Origin: Pseudomonas nitroreducens TX1
Lineage (GTDB): Bacteria; Pseudomonadota; Gammaproteobacteria; Pseudomonadales; Pseudomonadaceae
Direction of reading: 5' to 3'
Assembly (NCBI RefSeq): GCF_000313755.1
Contig: NZ_AMZB01000123.1
Span: 1 to 64,000, forward strand
DNA: 64,000 nucleotides
In this document: positions 9,039-15,938 of the stretch, in pieces
Layout: every line of letters begins with the position of its first letter
Position numbering within the stretch: the first letter of the stretch is position 1
Made by a program: the position numbers and the translations under genes
Notes under the pieces: model-generated
What the model saw: the letters and a program-made list of their open reading frames with translations, nothing else
Databases searched by the model: none
What the model was told of the DNA's origin: nothing

Positions 9039-10244
9039 TCAAGCACGGACTTTCCGCACGCCCGTCGCCCGCAGGGACAGCAGCAGGACCAGCGAGGCCG
9101 CGAGGATCTGCAGGCTGGCATAGCCGTTGGTGGTGGCCACCAGGCCGTAGCGCTGGATCGCCAGCCCGGCCAGAATCGCCGGCACGCTGAAGGCCAGGTA
9201 GCTCAGCACGTAGAAGCTTGCCATCAGCGCGCCGCGCTCGTGGGCATGGGCCAGCGGCACCACCGAGCGCAATGCGCCGAGGAAGGCGCCGCCGAAACCC
9301 AGGCCAGCGACGGCGGTGCCGAGGAAGAACAGCCAGAGATTGGCGCTGTCCACGCCGAGCAGGGTGACCAGCAGGCCGACGATCAGCGCCAGGCCGCCAC
9401 GGCGCAGGATCGCCGGCGCCGGCTGGTTGCGCAGGGCGAAGATCGCCACGGCGCCGCAGAAGCACAGCAGTGACACCAGCCCACCGCCGATCATCGGGAC
9501 CTGAAGGCCCGTCACCTGCCGCGCCAGGGTCGGCCCCAGCGACAGGTAGAAACCGCCCAGCGCCCAGAGGGCGGCGTTCAGTGGCGCGACGCTCCAGAAC
9601 GTCCGGCGCGCTTGCGGGGGAACGCGGATGCGCGGTTTCAGCGAGGCCCAGGCGCCGGGCTGCGGGCTGACGCTTTCCGGCAACCAGCGCAGCAGCATCA
9701 GCGCCAACGCGAATACCACCAGCAGCCAGACGTAGACGCGGTGCAGCGGGTCGCTGCCGAACTGCACCAGGGCGCTGCTGCCCAGGGCGCCCAACGCCAT
9801 GCCGAGCATGGGCGCCACGCTGTTGATCAGCGGGCCGCGCTCGCGGTCGATGTCCAGCATCGCGGCGCCGAGTACGGCGGTGGCGATGCCGGTGGCGAAA
9901 CCTTGCAGCAGGCGCGCGGCAATCAGCAGCTCCACCGAACTGGCGTAGAGGAACACGCTCATCGCCAGCAACTCGATGATCAGCGCCGCACGGATCAGCG
10001 GACGGCGGCCGAGGTAGTCCGACAGCGAGCCTAACACCAGCAGCGCCAGCATCAGCCCGCCAGCGTAGATGCTGAATACCAGGGTCAGCAGGGCCGGGGA
10101 AAACTGCCAGGACTCGCGGTACAGCGCATACAGCGGCGTGGGCGCGGCCGCGGCGGCGAGGAAGGTCATGAGGATGGCCGTCAGCAGCCACGCCGAGGCC
10201 CGGGGTGAGAAGCCGGCCGCGCTTTTCGAGGGTGGGTGTGTCAT
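9039..10244 (-). CDS. MFS transporter
   Basis: A 401-residue major facilitator protein with about 12 hydrophobic segments and the loop 2-3 motif GSLSDYLGRRP. The N-terminus lacks a signal peptide, as usual. It diverges from a TetR-family gene, so it is probably an efflux pump controlled by that repressor. The start at 10244 (MTHPPSKS) is chosen because the longer frame from 10343 would run through the shared operator region. The substrate is unknown. Confidence 0.86.
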   Translation of the reverse strand: MTHPPSKSAAGFSPRASAWLLTAILMTFLAAAAAPTPLYALYRESWQFSPALLTLVFSIYAGGLMLALLVLGSLSDYLGRRPLIRAALIIELLAMSVFLYASSVELLIAARLLQGFATGIATAVLGAAMLDIDRERGPLINSVAPMLGMALGALGSSALVQFGSDPLHRVYVWLLVVFALALMLLRWLPESVSPQPGAWASLKPRIRVPPQARRTFWSVAPLNAALWALGGFYLSLGPTLARQVTGLQVPMIGGGLVSLLCFCGAVAIFALRNQPAPAILRRGGLALIVGLLVTLLGVDSANLWLFFLGTAVAGLGFGGAFLGALRSVVPLAHAHERGALMASFYVLSYLAFSVPAILAGLAIQRYGLVATTNGYASLQILAASLVLLLSLRATGVRKVRA

Positions 10245-10254
10245 GATTCTGCTC

Positions 10255-10320
10255 GCAAAGGCTAAGATTTTGCTTTTGCGAGATGCTGGACCCCTTTCGG
10301 GATAAAAGCAAATTCTTTGC
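10255..10320. promoter_or_regulatory. Candidate TetR operator region
   Basis: The 88-bp divergent MFS/TetR gap holds repeated GCAAA/TTTGC elements: GCAAA-TTC-TTTGC at 10308-10320, GCAAA-N9-TTTGC at 10255-10273, and a 13-bp near-perfect dyad pairing 10265-10277 with 10304-10316 (12 of 13 match). These are plausible operators for the adjacent regulator; the functional half-site is not certain. Confidence 0.5.
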
Positions 10321-10332
10321 GTTAAGGTGCTT

Positions 10333-10887
10333 ATGGCAATCAATCAGGGTGTTCGGCCGGGGGGCCGCAGCGCGCGGGTGCAGGCCTCGGTGCATAAGGC
10401 CGTGGCGGAGTTGCTGGAGGAGCGTGAGCGCGCGGAACTTACGGTGCCGATGATCGCCGCCCGCGCGGGTGTCACGCCTTCGACCATCTACCGGCGCTGG
10501 GGCGACCTCAACGAACTCTTGGGCGACGTCGCCCTGCAGCGCATCCGCCCCGACGCCGAACCGGCGGATACCGGCAGCCTGCGCGGCGACCTGCTGGCCT
10601 GGGGCGAGCAGTACATGGAGGAGACTGCTTCAGTGCCCGGCCGTGCGGTGGTGCTCGACCTGCTGGCGGCCGGCGGCGGCTGCTCCGGGCGCTGCATGGC
10701 GATTGCCTGTGGCCAGTTCGACATCATCCTGCTGCGCGCCAGGGAGCGCGGCGAGAACCTGCCCGAGGTCGACCGCATCGTCGACCGGCTGATGGCGCCG
10801 CTGGTGTACCGCATCCTGTTTTCCGCCGAGGAGCTCGATGTGGCGTATGTGGGGCGGCTGGTCGATGTGACGCTGGAGGGGTTGTAA
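10333..10887 (+). CDS. TetR/AcrR-family regulator
   Basis: A 184-residue TetR protein with an N-terminal HTH (about residues 30-60: LTVPMIAARAGVTPSTIYRRW) and a C-terminal ligand-binding domain. ATG at 10333 is preferred over the GTG two codons earlier. It is divergent from the MFS transporter and probably represses it and itself. The ligand is unknown. Confidence 0.88.
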   Translation: MAINQGVRPGGRSARVQASVHKAVAELLEERERAELTVPMIAARAGVTPSTIYRRWGDLNELLGDVALQRIRPDAEPADTGSLRGDLLAWGEQYMEETASVPGRAVVLDLLAAGGGCSGRCMAIACGQFDIILLRARERGENLPEVDRIVDRLMAPLVYRILFSAEELDVAYVGRLVDVTLEGL

Positions 10888-10929
10888 CGGATTCGCAGTC
10901 AAGCTCCGCGCCTGCCATTGACGTATGGA

Positions 10930-11008
10930 TAGGATGGCGTGGAGCGCGGCGGTACCCATCGATCCTGGCAACGGCAGCATGGGTATCGCCTAGGCTCCAC
11001 CCATCCTA
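10930..11008. repeat. Imperfect long inverted repeat, family 'GGATGGGTGGAGC'
   Basis: Arms of about 28 bp (TAGGATGGCGTGGAGC... and ...GGCTCCACCCATCCTA) with a central spacer. The same sequence family recurs at 61906-62010 between fliI and fliJ. Its last three bases form the stop codon of the minus-strand amine oxidase gene. Confidence 0.75.
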
Positions 11009-12250
11009 CAGGTCAGCACCGGCGCTTCGAATGGCATCCGCCCACGACTGAAGAGCGTCGCAGGCTGCGAGTGCAATCTCTTCATCGCTACGCCCGGCAA
11101 ACACCCGCTCCAGTGCATCCGCCGCGATCAGCCCGGCGACGGTCGGCGTGCCTACCGCGTCGGTGAGGTCCAGCCACTCGCCGAAGCTGGCCGGCGTGTC
11201 GTACCAGCGCAGGTAACCCGACGGCGACATCGGCCACCAGCGCTTGTCGAATTGCAGCACGACTTTCTCAAGTTGCCCCATGCCCAGGTGGTCGAGCGCA
11301 TCCTGCTGCGCTGCCGGCAGGGGCGGGATGAAGCGGATGGCGGGAAGTACGCCGATGGGGGCGGTACAGATGCAGAAGTCGGCGCTTTCAGCGCCCACAT
11401 TTACCTGCTCGCCAGACCAGTCGATGGCGGTCACCGGTTGGTTGAGGCGGATATCCAGCCCTGCGGCGAGAGGCTCGACCAACTGTGAATAACCCTGCGG
11501 CAGGAAGCGGTCGCCGGCACCGACGCCTTCTTCGTCCAGCGCATCGACCGACAGCGATTCCAGCGGCAGGCAGGCTTCCAGGATCAGGTTGGCGTCCAGG
11601 GCGAAACGGGTGGCGCGGCGAGTTGGCTCATCGCAGCTTTCAAGATAGCGCGTGACACCTTGCGCCAGCGGCAGGCGGCGGTCGATCCCGGCGCGCAAGG
11701 CCTCCCACGCTGCCTCGATGTCCGGCACCGGACCATCCGCCGCCGCGGCCAGGGGCTGGCTGAAATCGGTTTCCCGCAACGGCAGGTCGAAGTGCCGGGC
11801 ATGGGCGGCCAGTGGGTTGTCATCGAATTGCTGCAGCCAGGCGGCACCTTCGTCGACCCGTACCGGCCCCAGGGTGACGCTGTGGACGCGGCCACCGATG
11901 CGGTCGCGGGCTTCCAGCACCACGCAGTCGATTCCAGCTTCTCGCAGACGCCGGGCGGCGGCGAGCCCGGCGAAGCCCGCGCCGATCACCAGTACCCGTC
12001 GGGCACCGCTGTCGATGGCGAGTTCGGCGGCGCGCAGGCCGTCGTTCCAGGCGCCATGGGTCATGGCCGGGGCGATGGAATTGCAGGCCTCGCCCGCCAG
12101 CGCCAGCTTGCCGTCCAGCACTTCGCCGAGGCTGCGCCGATGTTCCGGCGTGCCGCCGGGCAGCAGGGTGCTGTAGGCACCGCGGCTGAACGGGTCGTCA
12201 CTCCAGTGGGTGACGTGGAAAGCGGTGGGGCGGTGGCGAAGGCTATCCAT
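11006..12250 (-). CDS. FAD-dependent amine oxidase, apparently circularly permuted
   Basis: A 414-residue flavoprotein of the monoamine/polyamine oxidase superfamily. All family elements are present, but the order is unusual. The segment that normally ends these proteins comes first: HWSDDPFSRGAYSTLLPGG at residues 15-33, LALAGEA at 49-55 and HGAWNDGLRAAELA at 65-78. The Rossmann GAGFAG (90-95), with E113 and RIGGR (118-122), follows directly. The protein ends where normal members reach SDEE...AL. The conserved lysine (K329 in MGQLEKVVLQF) is kept, so an active enzyme is plausible. The stop codon lies in the adjacent repeat. Substrate unknown. The neighbouring AbrB gene has the same orientation but a 121-bp gap. 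Confidence 0.8.
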   Translation of the reverse strand: MDSLRHRPTAFHVTHWSDDPFSRGAYSTLLPGGTPEHRRSLGEVLDGKLALAGEACNSIAPAMTHGAWNDGLRAAELAIDSGARRVLVIGAGFAGLAAARRLREAGIDCVVLEARDRIGGRVHSVTLGPVRVDEGAAWLQQFDDNPLAAHARHFDLPLRETDFSQPLAAAADGPVPDIEAAWEALRAGIDRRLPLAQGVTRYLESCDEPTRRATRFALDANLILEACLPLESLSVDALDEEGVGAGDRFLPQGYSQLVEPLAAGLDIRLNQPVTAIDWSGEQVNVGAESADFCICTAPIGVLPAIRFIPPLPAAQQDALDHLGMGQLEKVVLQFDKRWWPMSPSGYLRWYDTPASFGEWLDLTDAVGTPTVAGLIAADALERVFAGRSDEEIALAACDALQSWADAIRSAGADL

Positions 12251-12371
12251 GGCGGTCTCGCTCGATAAAGAGCGACGACCTTAGAGGCGGCGAGGTGGTG
12301 AGTTCAATACTCAGATGACGGTATTTCCGTGGGACCGAGGGCGGCGCCAGGCGCCCCCTCGCTCCGACAGG

Positions 12372-13442
12372 TCAGGCGTGGCTCAGGCGAATGACCTGGC
12401 GTGCCACCCAGACGCCGGTGAACAGCACCACGAACAGCCGCAGCGTCTGCATCGCCAGCACCAGGCCGACGTCGGAGTGGGTGTCCACCGCGATGATCGC
12501 CATGGCGTCCAGGCCACCGGGGCTGGTGGCGAGGTAGAGGGAGAGGAAGTCCATCCCGGTGATGGCCGCCAGCGACCAGGCAAACAGCGCACAGCTGGCG
12601 ATCAGCCCCAGTGCGCTGACGATCATGGCCGGCAGATGGCGGCCGACGTAGGCCAGGCTTTCGCGGTCGAAGCGCAGGCCGATGTAGCAGCCGATGACGC
12701 CGTAGGCCGTGGCCAGCAGCCAGTGCGGCAAGGTGATCTGCAGTACGCCGGTCAGTTGCAGCACGGCGCCGGCCATCAGTGGCACCAGCAGGGGGCCAGC
12801 CGGCAACTTCGCACCAGCGGTGGTGCAGACGAAGATCAGCAGCAGGCAGTTGATCAGGTCGGGCAGGGTGGCGGTGTCGAGGATCGGTGTGCTGTGCGCC
12901 GCCGAGCCGCCGCCTTCGATGCCCAGCAGGCGGCCGACCAGGGCGCCGGCCATGACCACGCAGACCACCCGCACGTACTGCATGGTGGCGACCACGCGCG
13001 GGTCGGCGCCGTTGGCTTCGGCCATCGACACCATGGCCGCCGCGCCGCCCGGAGCGGTGCCCCAGGCGGCGGTGCTGCCGGGGATGCCGCCGAAGCGCAC
13101 CATGGCGTAGCTGACGGCGGCGGAGAGCAGCACGGTGAGCACGGTAGCGCTGAGCATCAACGGCCAGGCGGCGACCATTGCCTGCAGCACCGACCAGCTC
13201 ATGGCATGGGCGACCAGCAGGCCGATGCAGCCCTGGCTCAGGCGGAAGGCGCTGCGCGGCAGGCGGATTTCAGCGCCGCTGACCCCGAAGGCGATTCCCA
13301 CCAGCATGGGGCCGAGGAACAGCGCGGCGGGGATGCCGAGCCAGGTCAGCAGTTGCCCGGCGCCTGCGGCTCCGAGCGCCAGGGCCAACCATTGCAGGCT
13401 GACGGGAATGCGGGCGACGGACAGGGCAGGGCGACTGGACAC
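12372..13442 (-). CDS. AbrB-family (COG3180) membrane protein
   Basis: A 356-residue integral membrane protein with about ten hydrophobic segments and an internal duplication typical of the AbrB-duplication family: a GIPAALFLGPMLVG-type element and GSTAAWGTAPGGAAAMVSMA in the first half and SLYLATSPGGLDAMAIIA in the second. The old label 'ammonia monooxygenase' for this family is misleading; the proteins are putative transporters or regulators. It diverges from a LysR-type regulator, which probably controls it. Confidence 0.8.
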   Translation of the reverse strand: MSSRPALSVARIPVSLQWLALALGAAGAGQLLTWLGIPAALFLGPMLVGIAFGVSGAEIRLPRSAFRLSQGCIGLLVAHAMSWSVLQAMVAAWPLMLSATVLTVLLSAAVSYAMVRFGGIPGSTAAWGTAPGGAAAMVSMAEANGADPRVVATMQYVRVVCVVMAGALVGRLLGIEGGGSAAHSTPILDTATLPDLINCLLLIFVCTTAGAKLPAGPLLVPLMAGAVLQLTGVLQITLPHWLLATAYGVIGCYIGLRFDRESLAYVGRHLPAMIVSALGLIASCALFAWSLAAITGMDFLSLYLATSPGGLDAMAIIAVDTHSDVGLVLAMQTLRLFVVLFTGVWVARQVIRLSHA

Positions 13443-13497
13443 GGACGGCTCCGGGCGGGGAAGACGGGCAAATTATCGGTAGCCGGATCGATCAAGT

Positions 13498-13511
13498 CTA
13501 TTTTCTAATAG
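13498..13511. promoter_or_regulatory. Candidate LysR-type operator
   Basis: The dyad CTATT-TTCT-AATAG lies in the 106-bp gap between the divergent AbrB-family and LysR genes, 37 bp before the LysR start. AT-rich dyads in such positions are typical of LysR binding sites. Short and therefore tentative. Confidence 0.35.
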
Positions 13512-13548
13512 TCATGAATCCATTCCTGAAATTTATCAGTCTGCGACC

Positions 13549-14451
13549 ATGGACCTGCGCGATCTCGCTTACTTCGAAACCATTGCCGAACTCGGCCACC
13601 TGGGCCGCGCCGCCGAGCGCCTGGGGCGTAGCCAACCGGCACTGACCAAGAGCATCCAGCGCCTGGAGGAGTCCCTCGGTGCGCGACTGTTCCAGCGCGA
13701 TGGACGGCGGATCCGCCTGACGCCGGCCGGTGAACTGATGCTCCAGCGTGCCCGGCAGCTACGGCAGGACATCGAGGAAACCCGCCGAGAGGTGCGCGAT
13801 TTTGCCAGCGGCGTCGTAGGCAATATCCGCCTCGGCTGCGCTGCGACCATGGCCGAGTACCTGTTGCCGCGTCTGACCGAGGATCTGCTCGCACGTGCGC
13901 CGGATATCACCATGAGCCTGGTGCTGGGCCAGGACGATGTGCTGCGCGAGGCACTGCGCAGCGGACGGCTGGACATGGCGATCTGCTCGCGGATCGTCGA
14001 CGATCCGCAACTGAGCAGCGAACCGCTGCTGCAGGACCAGGTGGTGGTGGTTGCCAGTCGCGACCATCCGATCTTCGACGCCCCCGTCGCCATGGCCGAC
14101 CTGTGTCGTTATCGCTGGGTGCTGCCGGCCGCCGGGGTGTCGTCGCGGCGCTGGATGGACGCCACCTTCCAGGCTCACCAGTTGCCGATGCCGCAGGTGC
14201 AGATCGAGACCAACGCGATCCCGATGCTGCCCAACCTGATCGCCTGCACCCGCCTGCTCAGCTTCATCGCCCGCGAGGCGCTGGCCGGCGGGCATGGCAT
14301 GGACCAGCTGCGCGAGGTGCAGCTTCCCGAGACCACGCTGACGCGGACCATCGGCCTGGCCGTGCGCGAGGGCGCTTATCTGTCGCCCGCCGCGCAGTTG
14401 CTGCGCGGGCTGTTGCGCGAACATGCGCGGCGGTTTGGCGCGGAGTTGTAG
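13549..14451 (+). CDS. LysR-family transcriptional regulator
   Basis: A 300-residue LysR protein with an N-terminal HTH (MDLRDLAYFETIAELGHLGR, then RLGRSQPALTKSIQRLEE, residues 1-62) and a periplasmic-binding-like effector domain. The start ATG at 13549 is the canonical beginning of the family. It is divergent from the AbrB-family membrane protein and most likely regulates it. The effector is unknown. Confidence 0.9.
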   Translation: MDLRDLAYFETIAELGHLGRAAERLGRSQPALTKSIQRLEESLGARLFQRDGRRIRLTPAGELMLQRARQLRQDIEETRREVRDFASGVVGNIRLGCAATMAEYLLPRLTEDLLARAPDITMSLVLGQDDVLREALRSGRLDMAICSRIVDDPQLSSEPLLQDQVVVVASRDHPIFDAPVAMADLCRYRWVLPAAGVSSRRWMDATFQAHQLPMPQVQIETNAIPMLPNLIACTRLLSFIAREALAGGHGMDQLREVQLPETTLTRTIGLAVREGAYLSPAAQLLRGLLREHARRFGAEL

Positions 14452-14465
14452 CGGCACCAGGGGGG

Positions 14466-14541
14466 GTAGGGCGAATCACGCGACAGCGTTATCCGCCGCA
14501 ATGCATCCGGCGGATAACCTGTTCCACGTTATCCGCCCTAC
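14466..14541. repeat. Nested inverted repeat, 'GTTATCCGCC' REP type
   Basis: Outer arms GTAGGGCG/CGCCCTAC enclose a perfect 11-bp inner dyad (GTTATCCGCCG at 14488-14498, CGGCGGATAAC at 14508-14518). It fills the gap between convergent LysR and dioxygenase genes and could act as a bidirectional terminator. Confidence 0.75.
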
Positions 14542-14556
14542 GATCACACCGCGTGT

Positions 14557-15450
14557 TCAGCGGCTGGGCACTTCGCCCACTACGGTGGTGCGGTACATCT
14601 CCCGCCGCATGCCGTGGTAGTCCGACACCGGGTAATGCCAGGTACTGCGGTTGTCCCAGATCGCCAGCGTGCCGGCAGTCCAGCGCATGCGGCAGGTGAA
14701 CGCCGGCTGGGTGGCGATACTGAACAGATAGTCCAACAGCGGCTGCGATTCGGCCGGACGCATGCCCTTGATGCCGCTGGTGTAGGCCGGGTTGATGTAG
14801 AGGATCTTCTTGCCGGTTTCCGGATGCCGGGTCACCAGTGGATGCGAGCGCACTTCACCCTCATGGCTGCCATAGTGCACCGCCATGTTCTCCATCAGGT
14901 CGTTGTGCTTGGCCTCGGCGCCGTAGGCGCGCTCGGGGCTGTGGATGGCGTCGAGGGTTTCCAGTTGCGCGCGCAGTTTCGGCGATAGCCATTCGTAGGC
15001 CAGCGCCAGGTTGGCATAAAGGGTGTCGCCACCGAAGGGCGGGATGTCGTGGCCGTAGAGCAGGGTGAAGGCCGGCGGGCGCTCCTGGAACGACCAGTCG
15101 CTGTGCCAGGCGCCGCCGAACACCACCGGGGTCTTCTCGTTGGCCTCCTTCACCACCCGCACCACGTGGGGGTGATCCTCCATGCCGACCACATAGGGCT
15201 CGCGGCCGAATTCGCCGAAGCGCAGGGTCACGGCTTCGAGGTTTTCTACGCTCAGTTGCTGCCCACGAATGAACAGCACCTTGTGCGCCAGCAGTGCCTG
15301 GCGCAGTTCGGCGTAGCCTTCTTCGCCCAGGCTGATGAGGTCGAGATCGCTGACGTCCGCGCCGATCGCGCCGGTGGCGGGGACTATGCGGAAGTGGCGG
15401 TAGTCGGCCGCGCGGTTCTGGCTGGGCAGCGCGTAGAAGAACTCGAACAT
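14557..15450 (-). CDS. TauD/TfdA-family 2-oxoglutarate-dependent dioxygenase
   Basis: A 297-residue non-heme Fe(II) dioxygenase. The iron-binding HxD is in GGAWHSDWSF, the distal histidine in RSTWHYPVSDY, and the 2-oxoglutarate-binding arginine follows near the C-terminus (HGMRREMYRTTV). The family hydroxylates taurine, sulfonates, phenoxyacetates and similar small acids. The ATG at 15450 begins at the usual family N-terminus; a longer frame from 15591 has no family similarity. No transporter or regulator is adjacent, so the substrate cannot be inferred. Confidence 0.85.
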   Translation of the reverse strand: MFEFFYALPSQNRAADYRHFRIVPATGAIGADVSDLDLISLGEEGYAELRQALLAHKVLFIRGQQLSVENLEAVTLRFGEFGREPYVVGMEDHPHVVRVVKEANEKTPVVFGGAWHSDWSFQERPPAFTLLYGHDIPPFGGDTLYANLALAYEWLSPKLRAQLETLDAIHSPERAYGAEAKHNDLMENMAVHYGSHEGEVRSHPLVTRHPETGKKILYINPAYTSGIKGMRPAESQPLLDYLFSIATQPAFTCRMRWTAGTLAIWDNRSTWHYPVSDYHGMRREMYRTTVVGEVPSR

Positions 15451-15762
15451 GGGGAAGCCTCTTGTGGGTTTTATTGGCCTGGCAAGCATGGTCAGCGCTG
15501 GCGCTTTCTTCCATTTTTTTTGCCCGCGAAACACCGGTGAGGTCGGCGGCTGGCACCTCGACGCGGTTTTTCCGGAACCCTCGCACTTCATTGAAGTCGA
15601 ACCGCCCTTGATGCATCCGGGGCGGGGAAAGCCGCGAGATAGAGCCTTGCGAGCTGGCAGATCGCCATGCGGCGCGGAGTAATTTCAGGCGCTCCCCATC
15701 CGTTGCCATCAAGAGACGCGTCGTCATTTCCAGCGCCGCGCCCGACAAAAGAAGGAGAACCC
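15451..15762. other. Divergent intergenic stretch without a recognised gene
   Basis: About 310 bases between the dioxygenase gene and the small reading frame at 15763. It must hold the promoters of both divergent units. I see no convincing coding frame, repeat or terminator. Confidence 0.5.
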
Positions 15763-15843
15763 ATGTCCTCAGCAACCCGCCTGCGCGCGTGCCTCGGAAG
15801 GCGCGGCGCGATGAGCTTCAGCGCACTGCATTGGCTGGCGTGA
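15763..15843 (+). CDS. Possible 26-residue leader peptide upstream of the acylase gene
   Basis: A short frame (MSSATRLRACLGRRGAMSFS and six more residues, then TGA) starts with ATG after an unusually good ribosome site (AAGAAGGAGAAC). It ends 95 bases before the acylase start. It is arginine-rich and has no homologue I recognise. It could be a leader peptide, a remnant of a deleted gene, or chance. Support is only the ribosome site and position. Confidence 0.35.
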   Translation: MSSATRLRACLGRRGAMSFSALHWLA

Positions 15844-15938
15844 GCCGCCACTCAACCCTTGCACCGGCACCGCGCGAGCGGCGCGGCCGCGTGCCCCTGG
15901 CCGGGCATCCGGCCGTCATCCGAGCATTGAGGGAATCA

